From positions 1,077,001 to 1,141,000 of the forward strand of contig NZ_JAGGNA010000001.1 in NCBI RefSeq assembly GCF_017875765.1: 64,000 nucleotides of DNA. Direction: 5' to 3'. The position numbers were made by a program, and so were the translations under genes. Below the pieces are notes generated by a model. The model saw only the letters and a program-made list of their open reading frames with translations, had not been told where the DNA came from and did not search any database. Positions within the stretch are counted from its first letter, which is position 1; the number at the start of each line of letters is the position of its first letter. Positions 1 through 9,154 of the stretch are shown piece after piece. This DNA is from Flavobacterium sp. CG_23.5 (lineage in GTDB: Bacteria > Bacteroidota > Bacteroidia > Flavobacteriales > Flavobacteriaceae).

Positions 1-2573
1 ATGGTTCAATAGTTTACGACAAATCTCATCAGGTTATGCCTAATGGATTTGGTCTATTGGGTCATAACTCAAGTACGCAATCGGCCATTATTGTTCCTAA
101 ACCGAACAATCCAAATTTGTATTATATATTCATAGTTGACCAACCCAATCCAAAAAATGTAGATGATGATCCATATAATAATGAAGACCCTCCAAATAAC
201 GGATTAAATTATTCCTTAGTGGATCTAAGATTAAATAATGGCTTGGGTGATATTGTTATATCCGAAAAAAACATTCACTTAATAACTTACGATAAAAATA
301 ACACGGAGGATGTAAAATATAAATGTTCTGAAAAAATAACAGCTGTACAGCATGCTGATGGAGTTTCGTTTTGGATAATAACTCATTTTAAAGACACATT
401 TTATTCCTTTAAAATAAGTACACTTGGAGTGGATAAAAAACCAATCCCTACATCTACAAATTTAAATGTTCCGCTGGGTGGTTATATTTCCAATGCAATA
501 GGCTATTTAAAAACATCACCAAATGGTAAAAAAATTGCTATAGCTAATTCATCAATGAAACTAAATGACGAATTAGACCCCAAAGGCAATGTAATAAGAA
601 ATACAGGAAATGTCTGGCTCTATGATTTTGATACAGGGTCTGGAAAAGTAAGTAATGGATTTTCAATAATGAGTGGAACAAATCCCTACGGATTAGAGTT
701 TTCCGCAAAATCAAAAAAACTTTATGTAACTGTAAACCGTTTTAATCCCGATGGAATTACATTAGGTAGTTCCTTAATTCAATTTGATCTTAAAAGTTCA
801 AATATCATTGGTTCAAATACAACAATAATAACCTCCGCTTATGTAGCCGGAGCTTTACAATTAGGTCTCGACGAAAAAATATATCGGTCTGGTTACCCTA
901 TTTTAACCGATAGCTCAAATAAATTGTCTGTAATAAACAATCCAGAATTAAATGGTACTTCTTGTAATTTTTTACAAAATGAAATCGATTTAAAGGGCGG
1001 TTTTGCAAAATTGGGTTTACCGCCATTTATAACTTCATTATTTTTATATGCCTTTAGCTATGAATTTAATTGTTTGGGACAAGCTACACATTTTTATATC
1101 AATTCTGTTGAAAAAATAGACTCTGTGCTTTGGGATTTTGGAGACGGAACCACCTCTACAGACATAAATGCTTATCATACATATCAAAACATAGGTGATT
1201 ACAAAGTAACTTTGATAAAAACCATCAACGGAGAAAATAGAGAACCACTCGAAAAAACAATAACTATATATGAAATTCCCAAAATAATTTCAACACCATA
1301 TAAATTAATCCAATGTGATACACAAGATAATTTACCGACAGATGGATTAGCCTCTTTCAATTTAGCGCTGGCTAATGAACCAATTAGCTTAGGTAAAAAA
1401 GATTTTCAAGTATTTTATTATCACAGTATCCTTGAAGCAGAAAACGATCTTAATAATTCTAACTCTATTCCCACTAATTATCGCAACACCATCCCAGATG
1501 AAATTCTATATGCAAAAGTTACACCACCGAATTCTTCCTGTTATAGTATCGCTACTGTTATTTTACATGCTAATAAAAACATATTAATTTTACCTCAGGC
1601 AATGCGTGAATGTGATCTTGGTAATGGTAAAGGACTTTTTAATTTAAAACAAAAGAAGGAATTAATAAAAACTGAGTTGAATTTACCATCAGATGTTCGT
1701 TTGTATTTCTATTCTAATGAAGATGATGCTTCATTAGGTGTAAATGAATTAGAAGATCAGTACACATCGATTTCTAAAATAATATACATTCGAGCTGAAA
1801 ATAATGAGGGATGTTATGGAACAGGAAATTTTGAAATTATAGTAGTATCAACCCCAAAAATAAATACCTTAGTAAAAAGAATACTATGTGAAGGCAATAG
1901 CACTTCAATTGTATTAGATGCTGGTATTATCTTTCCAGCACTTCTTACTGATTATACCTACAAATGGTCAACAGGGGAAATAACACCCACCATTAAAATA
2001 AATAGAGAGGGGGATTATACGGTTATTGTAAAAAATAAATCAGATTGCGAAGTATCTCGAAAATGCAGTGTAAGTATATCCTATTTAGCAAAAGTAAACA
2101 ACATAATCATTCATGATTTACAGCAATTAAATGAAGTTATAATTGAGCTTAGCAATCCCAATGATTATAGGTACATGATTCATTTTCAAAATGGGACTTC
2201 TACCCCATTTCAAAGTACACCGATTTTCGAAAATGTACCCGGCGGGTTTCATGAATTAATTATTGAAAACAATGATGGATGTGGTCGCATACTGAAAAAT
2301 ATTGCTGTTTTAGATGCACCGAAATTCTTCACGCCTAATAGTGATGGCTACAACGATTATTGGAACTTAAAAGGAATAAATTCTCCTTTTTATAAAAATG
2401 CCATTATTTTTATTTTTGATCGCTATGGTAAACTTCTTAAACAATTGTCCCCTTCAAGCCTAGGCTGGGATGGAAATTATAATAAAGAACAATTACCATC
2501 TGATGATTACTGGTTTACCATTAAACTTGAAGATGGAAGAGAAGCTAAGGGACATTTTAGTTTGAAAAGATAA
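1..2573 (+). CDS. T9SS type B sorting domain protein with PKD domain (5' end outside window)
   Basis: Large cell-surface or secreted protein, probably exported by the type IX secretion system. The first Met in the frame is at base 36, but the frame is open back to base 3 and those codons (GSIVYDKSHQV) continue the same fold, so the true start lies upstream and no signal peptide is visible. The N-terminal half resembles a repeat or propeller module. A PKD domain follows at about residues 350-410 (WDFGDGT, then a YHTYQNIGDY strand). Cys-containing Ig-like modules come next. The last 85 residues form the gliding-motility-associated type B sorting domain (KFFTPNSDGYNDYW, then FDRYGK, ending GHFSLKR). 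No function beyond an adhesin or surface role can be assigned. The family call is firm and the role is unknown. Confidence 0.88.
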   Translation, partial: GSIVYDKSHQVMPNGFGLLGHNSSTQSAIIVPKPNNPNLYYIFIVDQPNPKNVDDDPYNNEDPPNNGLNYSLVDLRLNNGLGDIVISEKNIHLITYDKNNTEDVKYKCSEKITAVQHADGVSFWIITHFKDTFYSFKISTLGVDKKPIPTSTNLNVPLGGYISNAIGYLKTSPNGKKIAIANSSMKLNDELDPKGNVIRNTGNVWLYDFDTGSGKVSNGFSIMSGTNPYGLEFSAKSKKLYVTVNRFNPDGITLGSSLIQFDLKSSNIIGSNTTIITSAYVAGALQLGLDEKIYRSGYPILTDSSNKLSVINNPELNGTSCNFLQNEIDLKGGFAKLGLPPFITSLFLYAFSYEFNCLGQATHFYINSVEKIDSVLWDFGDGTTSTDINAYHTYQNIGDYKVTLIKTINGENREPLEKTITIYEIPKIISTPYKLIQCDTQDNLPTDGLASFNLALANEPISLGKKDFQVFYYHSILEAENDLNNSNSIPTNYRNTIPDEILYAKVTPPNSSCYSIATVILHANKNILILPQAMRECDLGNGKGLFNLKQKKELIKTELNLPSDVRLYFYSNEDDASLGVNELEDQYTSISKIIYIRAENNEGCYGTGNFEIIVVSTPKINTLVKRILCEGNSTSIVLDAGIIFPALLTDYTYKWSTGEITPTIKINREGDYTVIVKNKSDCEVSRKCSVSISYLAKVNNIIIHDLQQLNEVIIELSNPNDYRYMIHFQNGTSTPFQSTPIFENVPGGFHELIIENNDGCGRILKNIAVLDAPKFFTPNSDGYNDYWNLKGINSPFYKNAIIFIFDRYGKLLKQLSPSSLGWDGNYNKEQLPSDDYWFTIKLEDGREAKGHFSLKR

Positions 2574-2693
2574 AATGTTAAAAAGACTTACAATGAATAA
2601 CCATTCTCCCTATAAAAATTAAGTAAGTCCATATTCGAGAATAATTCACATAGATATTTTATAAAAATTCGACGAAATACCAACAAAACAACC

Positions 2694-2724
2694 ACAAAAA
2701 AAAGCCATTCTTTCGAATGGCTTT
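2694..2724 (-). terminator. Rho-independent terminator of typA
   Basis: A 10-bp stem (AAAGCCATTC / GAATGGCTTT, 4-nt loop) is followed on the minus strand by a run of eight T. It lies 20 bases past the typA stop codon. Confidence 0.85.
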
Positions 2725-2744
2725 CCTATAATAAAAATATAAAA

Positions 2745-4541
2745 TTAGATTTTAAATCTTTTTCTATCTGTTTCAGTCAAATAAATTTTACGCAAACGAA
2801 TAGATTTTGGAGTTACCTCTACATATTCATCTTTTTGAATGTACTCTAAAGCTTCTTCAAGAGAGAAAATAATCGGAGGGATAATTCTTGCTTTCTCATC
2901 ATTTCCTGATGAACGTACATTAGATTGTTTTTTCTCTTTAGTTACGTTTACACACATATCATCAGCACGAGAGTTTTCGCCAATTACCTGACCTTCATAG
3001 ATTTCAGTATTTGGTTCAACAAAAAACTTACCACGATCTTGTAATTTATCGATAGAATAAGGAATAGCTTTTCCTTTTTCCATAGAAATTAATGACCCTT
3101 TGTTACGTCCTGCTATCTCTCCTTTGTAAGGCTCATATCCTATGAAACGGTGTGCCATAATAGCTTCACCAGCTGTTGCAGTAAGTAATTGATTACGCAA
3201 TCCAATAATTCCACGAGATGGAATATTAAATTTTACAATCATACGCTCCCCTTTCGTTTCCATGCTTAACATTTCACCTTTACGCATAGTAACAAACTCT
3301 ACAGCTCTACCAGAAAGATTCTCAGGTAAGTCGATTGTTAGCTCTTCAATCGGCTCACATTTTTTACCATCAATTTCCTTGATAATAACTTGTGGTTGAC
3401 CAATTTGTAATTCATATCCTTCTCTTCTCATAGTTTCAATAAGAACAGATAAGTGCAATACTCCACGACCAAAAACCATAAATTTATCAGCAGAATCAGT
3501 TTCACCCATTTTCATGGCTAAATTTTTCTCTAATTCTTTTGTCAATCTATCTCTAATATGACGAGAAGTTACAAATTTTCCTTCTTTACCGAAGAAAGGA
3601 GAGTCATTAATAGTAAACAACATACTCATTGTAGGCTCATCAATAGCAATTGATTTCAAAGCTTCCGGATTTTCAAAATCAGCGATAGTATCTCCAATTT
3701 CAAAACCTTCTACTCCAATAATCGCACAAATATCTCCAGCAATTACTTCTTGAACTTTCTTACGACCAAGACCTTCAAAAGTATGAAGTTCTTTAATTCT
3801 AGATTTAGTTGTTGTACCGTCTCTTTTTACTAATGAGATTGGCATACCTTCTCTCAATATACCTCTTTCCAAGCGACCAATAGCGATACGACCTGTAAAA
3901 GCGGAGAAATCTAAAGATGTAATTAACATTTGAGGAGTTCCTTCCGATACTTTAGGAGCTGGTACATTTTCTATAACCATATCTAACAATGCTTCAACAT
4001 TATCAGTTACGTTTTCCCAATGGTCAGACATCCAGTTATTTTTAGCTGAACCGTAAACAGTAGGGAAATCTAACTGCCACTCTTCTGCACCTAATTCAAA
4101 CATTAAGTCAAAAACTTTTTCATGAACTTCTTCAGGAGTACAGTTTTCTTTATCAACTTTATTGATTACAACGCATGGTTTTAAACCAAGGTCTAGTGCT
4201 TTTTGTAATACAAAACGCGTTTGTGGCATTGGTCCTTCAAAAGCATCTACAAGTAGACAAACTCCATCAGCCATGTTCAATACACGTTCTACCTCACCAC
4301 CAAAATCGGCGTGACCAGGAGTATCAATAATGTTGATTTTTGTTCCTTTGTATACTACAGAAACATTTTTTGAAGTAATAGTAATACCTCTTTCACGCTC
4401 TAAGTCGTTGTTATCAAGGATTAAGTCACCTGTGTTTTCGTTGTCACGAAATAACTGACAGTGATACATAATTTTATCAACCAAAGTTGTTTTACCGTGA
4501 TCGACGTGGGCAATAATTGCAATGTTTCTAATAGATTCCAT
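2745..4541 (-). CDS. typA: Translational GTPase TypA/BipA
   Basis: Ribosome-associated GTPase of the elongation-factor family, involved in ribosome assembly and stress or low-temperature adaptation. The 598 residues match the usual family length. The G domain starts at once with the P-loop [10 protein letters not shown] (residues 10-19), then RERGITI (switch I), [15 protein letters not shown] (G3) and NKVDKE (G4). EF-Tu domain 2, the EF-G III/V-like domains and the TypA-specific C-terminus follow. It is a single-gene unit: the terminator lies just downstream, and the neighbour across 170 bp is divergent. Confidence 0.97.
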   Translation of the reverse strand: MESIRNIAIIAHVDHGKTTLVDKIMYHCQLFRDNENTGDLILDNNDLERERGITITSKNVSVVYKGTKINIIDTPGHADFGGEVERVLNMADGVCLLVDAFEGPMPQTRFVLQKALDLGLKPCVVINKVDKENCTPEEVHEKVFDLMFELGAEEWQLDFPTVYGSAKNNWMSDHWENVTDNVEALLDMVIENVPAPKVSEGTPQMLITSLDFSAFTGRIAIGRLERGILREGMPISLVKRDGTTTKSRIKELHTFEGLGRKKVQEVIAGDICAIIGVEGFEIGDTIADFENPEALKSIAIDEPTMSMLFTINDSPFFGKEGKFVTSRHIRDRLTKELEKNLAMKMGETDSADKFMVFGRGVLHLSVLIETMRREGYELQIGQPQVIIKEIDGKKCEPIEELTIDLPENLSGRAVEFVTMRKGEMLSMETKGERMIVKFNIPSRGIIGLRNQLLTATAGEAIMAHRFIGYEPYKGEIAGRNKGSLISMEKGKAIPYSIDKLQDRGKFFVEPNTEIYEGQVIGENSRADDMCVNVTKEKKQSNVRSSGNDEKARIIPPIIFSLEEALEYIQKDEYVEVTPKSIRLRKIYLTETDRKRFKI

Positions 4542-4560
4542 CTGTGATTTTTAATGGGTG

Positions 4561-4568
4561 CAAAGGTA
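4561..4568 (-). promoter_or_regulatory. Candidate -7 box for typA
   Basis: TACCTTTG on the minus strand fits the Bacteroidetes -7 consensus TAnnTTTG and lies 20 bases before the typA start. I see no clean -33 TTG at the usual spacing, so this is a candidate only. Confidence 0.45.
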
Positions 4569-4711
4569 CACTTTATTTTGATATAAAAAATATTTATGCA
4601 ATAGTTTACATATTGTTAACGTATTAGACCTAAAAAACTATTACGCAATAAGAGCAAAATAAGTTTCAGACGATACTTAGTATTTTAACATTATTTATTT
4701 ATATTTGAGTA

Positions 4712-6427
4712 ATGAAAAACAAAACCAATCAAATAATTATAACCTATATCCTCATCTCTCTATTTGTGGCAATCCTTTGCCACAAATTATTCCAAAAATT
4801 TATCTACACTGCTAACTTTCAAAACTATAATTTCGTTAAAGATTTGTTGTTTATAACTTTTACAGGGATTGCTTACAAATTAATTTTATCAAAAAATGAC
4901 AATAGGAACTCTGCAATTTTTGAAAAACTCAAGAATACAAATGATGAAATTAAAGAGTCAAATGAAAAATATGACATTGTAGCAAAAGCAACAAGCGACA
5001 CTATTTGGGATTGGAAAATACAGGAAGATAGCTTATCCTGGAACAAAGGAATAGAAGTGATTTTTGGATACACCCAAAATGAAGTTGGCTCTAGTTCCAA
5101 ATGGTGGTTTGAAAAAATCCATCCAGAAGACAGTATCAAAATGTCAATTAAACTATATTCCTTTATAGAACAAAAAACGGAAAACTGGCAAGATCAATAC
5201 CGTTTTAAATGTGCCGATGGTTCCTATAAATACGTTTTAGACAGAGGTTTCCTTTTAAAAGATGAGGAAGGAAAAGCCACACGAATGATAGGTGCAATCC
5301 AGGATATTACAAAACAAAAAGAGGAAGAGCAACGGCTTAAATTATTAGAAACAGTTATTACTCAATCCAGAGATTCAATAATTATCACAGAAGCGGATTC
5401 TAAAAACACCCGGATTCCAAAAATAATCTATGTAAATCCTGCTTTCTCCATTATGTCAGGATACCATACTGATGAAATCATCGGAAAAACACCAAATATT
5501 TTTAAAGGTCCCAATTCTGATAAACAAGAATATAAAAAATTAATTACTGCCTTAAAAAAGAAACAAGAATGTCTGATTGAAACTATAAGCTATAAAAAAA
5601 ATAAAGAGGAATATTGGGTTCGTTTCTCTATGATTCCAATTTACGATACAGAAAATGAGCATTCACATTGGATATCAATCCAAAGAGATGTCACGGAGGA
5701 AAAAAAACAAGAAAAAGAAAAAGAACAATTGATCCGCGAATTAACACAAAACAACAAAGATTTAAAGCAGTTTTCCTATATTACATCGCACAACCTTAGA
5801 GCGCCATTATCCAATCTGACCGGACTTTTAAACTTAATCGAAGACATTCCTATTGAAGACCAAGAATTAAAAGAAATTTTAAACGGTTTTAGTAAATCCA
5901 CTCATTTATTAAATGACACCATAAATGATTTAGTTAAAGTTATTATTATAAAAGACAATGCTTCTATCCAGAAAGAAGATGTATTTCTAAAAGAAATCTT
6001 TGAAAATGTTTTTAGTCAGCTAAGCTTTCAAATTGAATTATTCAAACCAATAATAAAACTTAATTTCGAAAAAATTTCTGTTTTAAATACGAACAAAGCC
6101 TACTTCGAAAGTATATTATTAAATCTACTGACTAATGCACTAAAATATAAATCAGAAAATAGAAAACTTAAAATAACCATTACAGCTAACGAAACCGATG
6201 ATACCGTTTATTTAATATTCAAGGATAATGGAATAGGGATCGATTTAGAAAGAAATAGAGACAAAGTCTTTGGGCTCTATCAAAGATTTCATAATTATCC
6301 TGACAGCAAAGGACTGGGATTATATTTAGTCAAATCACAAGTTGAAACGATGGGAGGAACTATTAGCATTGAAAGCGAAGTAAACAAAGGCACAACTTTT
6401 ACATTAACATTCAAAAACAAAGAATAA
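4712..6427 (+). CDS. PAS-domain sensor histidine kinase
   Basis: Membrane-bound sensor kinase. Two hydrophobic segments (about residues 8-25 and 41-60) anchor it with almost no periplasmic part. Two PAS/PAC modules follow (about 85-205 and 215-330), so sensing is probably cytoplasmic. The HisKA H-box is SHNLRAPLSN with phospho-acceptor His360. The HATPase domain shows NLLTNALKY (N box), DNGIGID (G1) and GLGLYLVK (G2). The stop codon overlaps the start of the next gene by one base (TAATG), so the two are translationally coupled and the response regulator is its likely partner. The signal is unknown. Confidence 0.92.
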   Translation: MKNKTNQIIITYILISLFVAILCHKLFQKFIYTANFQNYNFVKDLLFITFTGIAYKLILSKNDNRNSAIFEKLKNTNDEIKESNEKYDIVAKATSDTIWDWKIQEDSLSWNKGIEVIFGYTQNEVGSSSKWWFEKIHPEDSIKMSIKLYSFIEQKTENWQDQYRFKCADGSYKYVLDRGFLLKDEEGKATRMIGAIQDITKQKEEEQRLKLLETVITQSRDSIIITEADSKNTRIPKIIYVNPAFSIMSGYHTDEIIGKTPNIFKGPNSDKQEYKKLITALKKKQECLIETISYKKNKEEYWVRFSMIPIYDTENEHSHWISIQRDVTEEKKQEKEKEQLIRELTQNNKDLKQFSYITSHNLRAPLSNLTGLLNLIEDIPIEDQELKEILNGFSKSTHLLNDTINDLVKVIIIKDNASIQKEDVFLKEIFENVFSQLSFQIELFKPIIKLNFEKISVLNTNKAYFESILLNLLTNALKYKSENRKLKITITANETDDTVYLIFKDNGIGIDLERNRDKVFGLYQRFHNYPDSKGLGLYLVKSQVETMGGTISIESEVNKGTTFTLTFKNKE

Positions 6428-6834
6428 TGTTAGATCAGATTTTATGTATTGATGACGACCCCATAACACTTATGTTATGCAAAAAGGTACTTATCAAAGC
6501 ATCTTTTTCAAATGAAATTATCACATCGCAAAACGGAGAAGAAGCACTTTGTTACTTCAATACTTTAAAATACACCAACACAGAAAGTGAATTAAAAAAA
6601 CATCCGCAATTAATTTTTTTAGATTTAAACATGCCCGTAATGGGAGGTTGGGAATTCTTAGAGCAATTTAATACCGAAGCATTTTCTGAATTTAAGAATA
6701 TAAAGATTATAGTACTTTCCTCAACCATAGACCCTGAAGATCTGGAAAAATCTAAAAAGTATCCTATGGTAATTGATTTTTTATCAAAACCTATTACCCT
6801 AGCTATGCTTGAATACTTAAAAAATAAAATTTAA
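6427..6834 (+). CDS. Single-domain response regulator (CheY/Rcp1-like)
   Basis: A stand-alone receiver domain of 135 residues with no output domain. It has the acidic pocket Asp9-Asp11, the phospho-acceptor Asp66 (FLDLNMPVMGG), the Ser/Thr switch in VLSST and the conserved Lys in FLSKPI. The long insert between helix 2 and strand 3 (about residues 47-60) is typical of Rcp1-like regulators paired with PAS or phytochrome-type kinases. It starts on the last base of the upstream kinase gene, so cognate pairing is very likely. It must act through protein contacts or a phosphorelay because no DNA-binding domain is present. Confidence 0.93.
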   Translation: MLDQILCIDDDPITLMLCKKVLIKASFSNEIITSQNGEEALCYFNTLKYTNTESELKKHPQLIFLDLNMPVMGGWEFLEQFNTEAFSEFKNIKIIVLSSTIDPEDLEKSKKYPMVIDFLSKPITLAMLEYLKNKI

Positions 6835-6851
6835 TAAAAATAGCGTATATA

Positions 6852-6885
6852 AAAAAAGCTCCCAATGTGATTGGGAGCTTTTTTT
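6852..6885. terminator. Bidirectional terminator between response regulator and rpsT
   Basis: A GC-containing stem (AGCTCCCAAT / ATTGGGAGCT, 3-nt loop) is flanked by A on the left and T on the right. It can end the kinase/regulator transcript on the plus strand and rpsT on the minus strand. Confidence 0.85.
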
Positions 6886-6907
6886 ATAAGTAGGTAAATT
6901 ATATTAA

Positions 6908-7159
6908 TTACAATTTAGCAACGTGTTTCGTTAACTTAGATTTCAAATTAGAAGCTTTGTTATCATGAATGATATTCTTCTTAGCTAATTTATCAATCAT
7001 AGATATTACATTTGACAATTTAGATGTAGCATCAACTTTATCAGTAGCTATTCTTAATGCTTTGATTGCATTACGAGTAGTTTTGTGTTGGTATCTGTTT
7101 AATACTCTTCTCTTTTCGTTACTTCTAATTCTCTTTAGAGCTGATTTATGATTTGCCAT
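6908..7159 (-). CDS. rpsT: 30S ribosomal protein S20
   Basis: Primary 16S rRNA-binding protein of the small subunit, 83 residues as usual. It starts MANHKSALKRIRSNEKRR and is rich in Lys/Arg helices, ending in the conserved region with DKLAKKNIIHDNKASNLKSK. It is followed by the shared terminator. The tRNA-Glu genes lie upstream on the same strand, about 35 bases before the start, so co-transcription with them is possible. Confidence 0.96.
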   Translation of the reverse strand: MANHKSALKRIRSNEKRRVLNRYQHKTTRNAIKALRIATDKVDATSKLSNVISMIDKLAKKNIIHDNKASNLKSKLTKHVAKL

Positions 7160-7194
7160 TTTATTGCTTTTTTATCTTTTACTATTTTTTTTTG

Positions 7195-7266
7195 TAGTCC
7201 GTAAGGGAATCGAACCCCTGTTACCAAGACGAAATCTTGGCGTCCTAACCCCTAGACGAACGGACC
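7195..7266 (-). tRNA. tRNA-Glu (UUC), body type 1
   Basis: A 72-nt cloverleaf on the minus strand: acceptor GGTCCGT / ACGGACT with a terminal G-U pair, anticodon stem CCAAG / CTTGG with loop ATTTCGT giving anticodon TTC, T-arm GGGG-TTCGATT-CCCC, and discriminator A. CCA is not encoded. Confidence 0.95.
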
Positions 7267-7305
7267 TTATCCTCCTAAGTTATTTGTCAATCTAAATTGA
7301 ACTTG

Positions 7306-7377
7306 TAGCCCGTAGCGGAATCGAACCGCTCTTACATGGATGAAAACCATGCGTCCTAACCGATAGACGAACGGGCC
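7306..7377 (-). tRNA. tRNA-Glu (UUC), body type 2, copy a
   Basis: A 72-nt cloverleaf on the minus strand: acceptor GGCCCGT / ACGGGCT, anticodon stem CATGG / CCATG with loop TTTTCAT giving anticodon TTC, T-stem AGCGG / CCGCT. It is identical to the next copy and differs clearly from the 7195 copy in acceptor, anticodon and T stems. CCA is not encoded. Confidence 0.94.
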
Positions 7378-7423
7378 ATTTTCCCTCTAAGTTCGGGATG
7401 ACTTTAATCTGCAAAAAAAATAG

Positions 7424-7495
7424 TAGCCCGTAGCGGAATCGAACCGCTCTTACATGGATGAAAACCATGCGTCCTAACCGATAGACGAACGGGCC
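7424..7495 (-). tRNA. tRNA-Glu (UUC), body type 2, copy b
   Basis: Identical in sequence to the tRNA-Glu at 7306-7377. The spacers between the tRNA genes differ, so only the tRNA itself is repeated. It is the first gene of a cluster running toward rpsT on the minus strand. Confidence 0.94.
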
Positions 7496-7573
7496 CTGCT
7501 TCTCTAATGCGGATGCAAAAATACAACTATTTTTGAGACGCACAATAGCTGATGCAAAAAAAATTATTTTTTT

Positions 7574-9052
7574 TTAATATGCCTTCGCAAATAACACTCT
7601 TCCAACTGATGGTTCCCCAGTAAAAACGCAGCTTCCCGCCTCTTCTACTCGGTCTAAAGGGATACATCTAATGGTCGCTTTAGTGAGGTCTTTAATCTTT
7701 TCTTCAGTAGCTGCAGTTCCATCCCAATGAGCTGATACAAAGCCTCCTTTATTGTCTAAAACTTGTTTAAATTCATCAAAACTATTTACTTCGGTAATAT
7801 GTGTATCACGATAATTTAATGCCTTTTCGAACAAATCAATTTGAATTTGAGCCAATAAATCATTGATATAAGTTACAATTCCGTCTTTTGAAATAGTTTC
7901 TTTTGTCAATGTATCTCTTCTTGCTACTTCAAAAGTTCCATTTTCTAAATCTTTTGGCCCTACAGCAATTCGAACCGGAACACCTTTCAATTCCCATTCA
8001 GCAAACTTGAATCCTGGTTTTTGAGTCGTTCGATCATCATATTTGACAGCAATTTTCAATTTCTTCAATTCTGACACTAACACATTAACAACTGAAGTGA
8101 TTTCCTCTAATTGCTCATCTGTTTTGTGAATTGGAACAATAACAACTTGAATCGGTGCTAAATTAGGAGGCAGAACCAATCCTTTATCATCAGAATGTGT
8201 CATTACCAACGCTCCCATCAATCGAGTGGAAACCCCCCAAGAAGTTCCCCAAACATGTTCTTGCTTCCCTTCTGCATTGGCAAATTTAACGTCAAAAGCT
8301 TTGGCAAAATTTTGCCCTAAAAAGTGCGAAGTCCCTGCTTGCAATGCTTTCCCATCTTGCATCAAGGCTTCGATACAATAGGTTTCCTCTGCACCAGCAA
8401 ATCGTTCCGTTTCGGTTTTGAAACCTTTTATAACTGGAATTGCCATAAAGTTTTCAGCAAATTCAGCATATACATGCATCATTTTCTCTGATTCTTCAAT
8501 AGCTTCTTTTTTGGTGGCATGAGCAGTATGTCCTTCTTGCCATAAAAATTCCGCGGTACGCAAAAACAATCTTGTTCTCATTTCCCATCTCACAACATTC
8601 GCCCATTGATTAATAAGCAACGGTAAATCTCTATAGGATTGAACCCATCCTTTGTAGGTTGACCAAATAATGGCTTCACTTGTTGGACGAACAATTAATT
8701 CTTCCTCTAGTTTTGCATTTGGGTCAACCATAAGCTTCCCTGGTCTATCGGGATCATTTTTTAATCTATAGTGTGTTACAATCGCACATTCCTTTGCAAA
8801 TCCTTCTGCATTTTTCTCTTCTGCTTCAAACATACTTTTTGGAACAAACAATGGAAAATAGGCGTTTTGATGTCCCGTTTCTTTAAACATTCGATCCAAT
8901 TCCGCTTGCATTTTTTCCCAAATTGCATAGCCGTAAGGTTTGATAACCATACAGCCTCTAACTCCTGAATTTTCGGCTAAATCAGCCTTGACAACCAGTT
9001 CGTTATACCATTTTGAATAATCTTCTGATCTTGTAGTTAAGTTCTTACTCAT
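7574..9052 (-). CDS. proS: Prolyl-tRNA synthetase (short, archaeal/eukaryotic-type)
   Basis: Class II synthetase that charges tRNA-Pro. The 492 residues and the lack of the long editing insertion put it in the short ProS class common in Bacteroidetes. Visible features include [23 protein letters not shown] (motif 2 region), [16 protein letters not shown], the tRNA/ATP-binding region with [23 protein letters not shown], and the C-terminal anticodon-binding domain with a terminal AKAY. The start at 9052 ([17 protein letters not shown]) matches the family. It is divergent from the lipoprotein gene 102 bases away. Confidence 0.96.
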   Translation of the reverse strand: MSKNLTTRSEDYSKWYNELVVKADLAENSGVRGCMVIKPYGYAIWEKMQAELDRMFKETGHQNAYFPLFVPKSMFEAEEKNAEGFAKECAIVTHYRLKNDPDRPGKLMVDPNAKLEEELIVRPTSEAIIWSTYKGWVQSYRDLPLLINQWANVVRWEMRTRLFLRTAEFLWQEGHTAHATKKEAIEESEKMMHVYAEFAENFMAIPVIKGFKTETERFAGAEETYCIEALMQDGKALQAGTSHFLGQNFAKAFDVKFANAEGKQEHVWGTSWGVSTRLMGALVMTHSDDKGLVLPPNLAPIQVVIVPIHKTDEQLEEITSVVNVLVSELKKLKIAVKYDDRTTQKPGFKFAEWELKGVPVRIAVGPKDLENGTFEVARRDTLTKETISKDGIVTYINDLLAQIQIDLFEKALNYRDTHITEVNSFDEFKQVLDNKGGFVSAHWDGTAATEEKIKDLTKATIRCIPLDRVEEAGSCVFTGEPSVGRVLFAKAY

Positions 9053-9106
9053 ATTGAATAGTTTGGCATAAATTTTGTTTTAATTATTTTTAACTAAATA
9101 GTTCCG

Positions 9107-9114
9107 CAAAACTA
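9107..9114 (-). promoter_or_regulatory. Candidate -7 box for proS
   Basis: TAGTTTTG on the minus strand fits TAnnTTTG. A TTG lies about 20 bases upstream on the same strand (complement of CAA near 9132-9137), compatible with the -33 element. Confidence 0.5.
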
Positions 9115-9116
9115 AC

Positions 9117-9124
9117 TATTTTTG
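9117..9124 (+). promoter_or_regulatory. Candidate -7 box for the lipoprotein gene at 9155
   Basis: TATTTTTG fits TAnnTTTG and lies 30 bases before the ATG at 9155. It is two bases from the oppositely directed proS box, so the two polymerases would compete. No strong -33 element is visible. Confidence 0.45.
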
Positions 9125-9154
9125 TAATGTGCAACAATAAAAAACACCCTAGAT

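Noticed and set aside
7292..7543. 83-codon minus-strand frame
   Set aside because: It runs through two identical tRNA-Glu genes; the repeated peptide is a by-product of the tRNA sequence.
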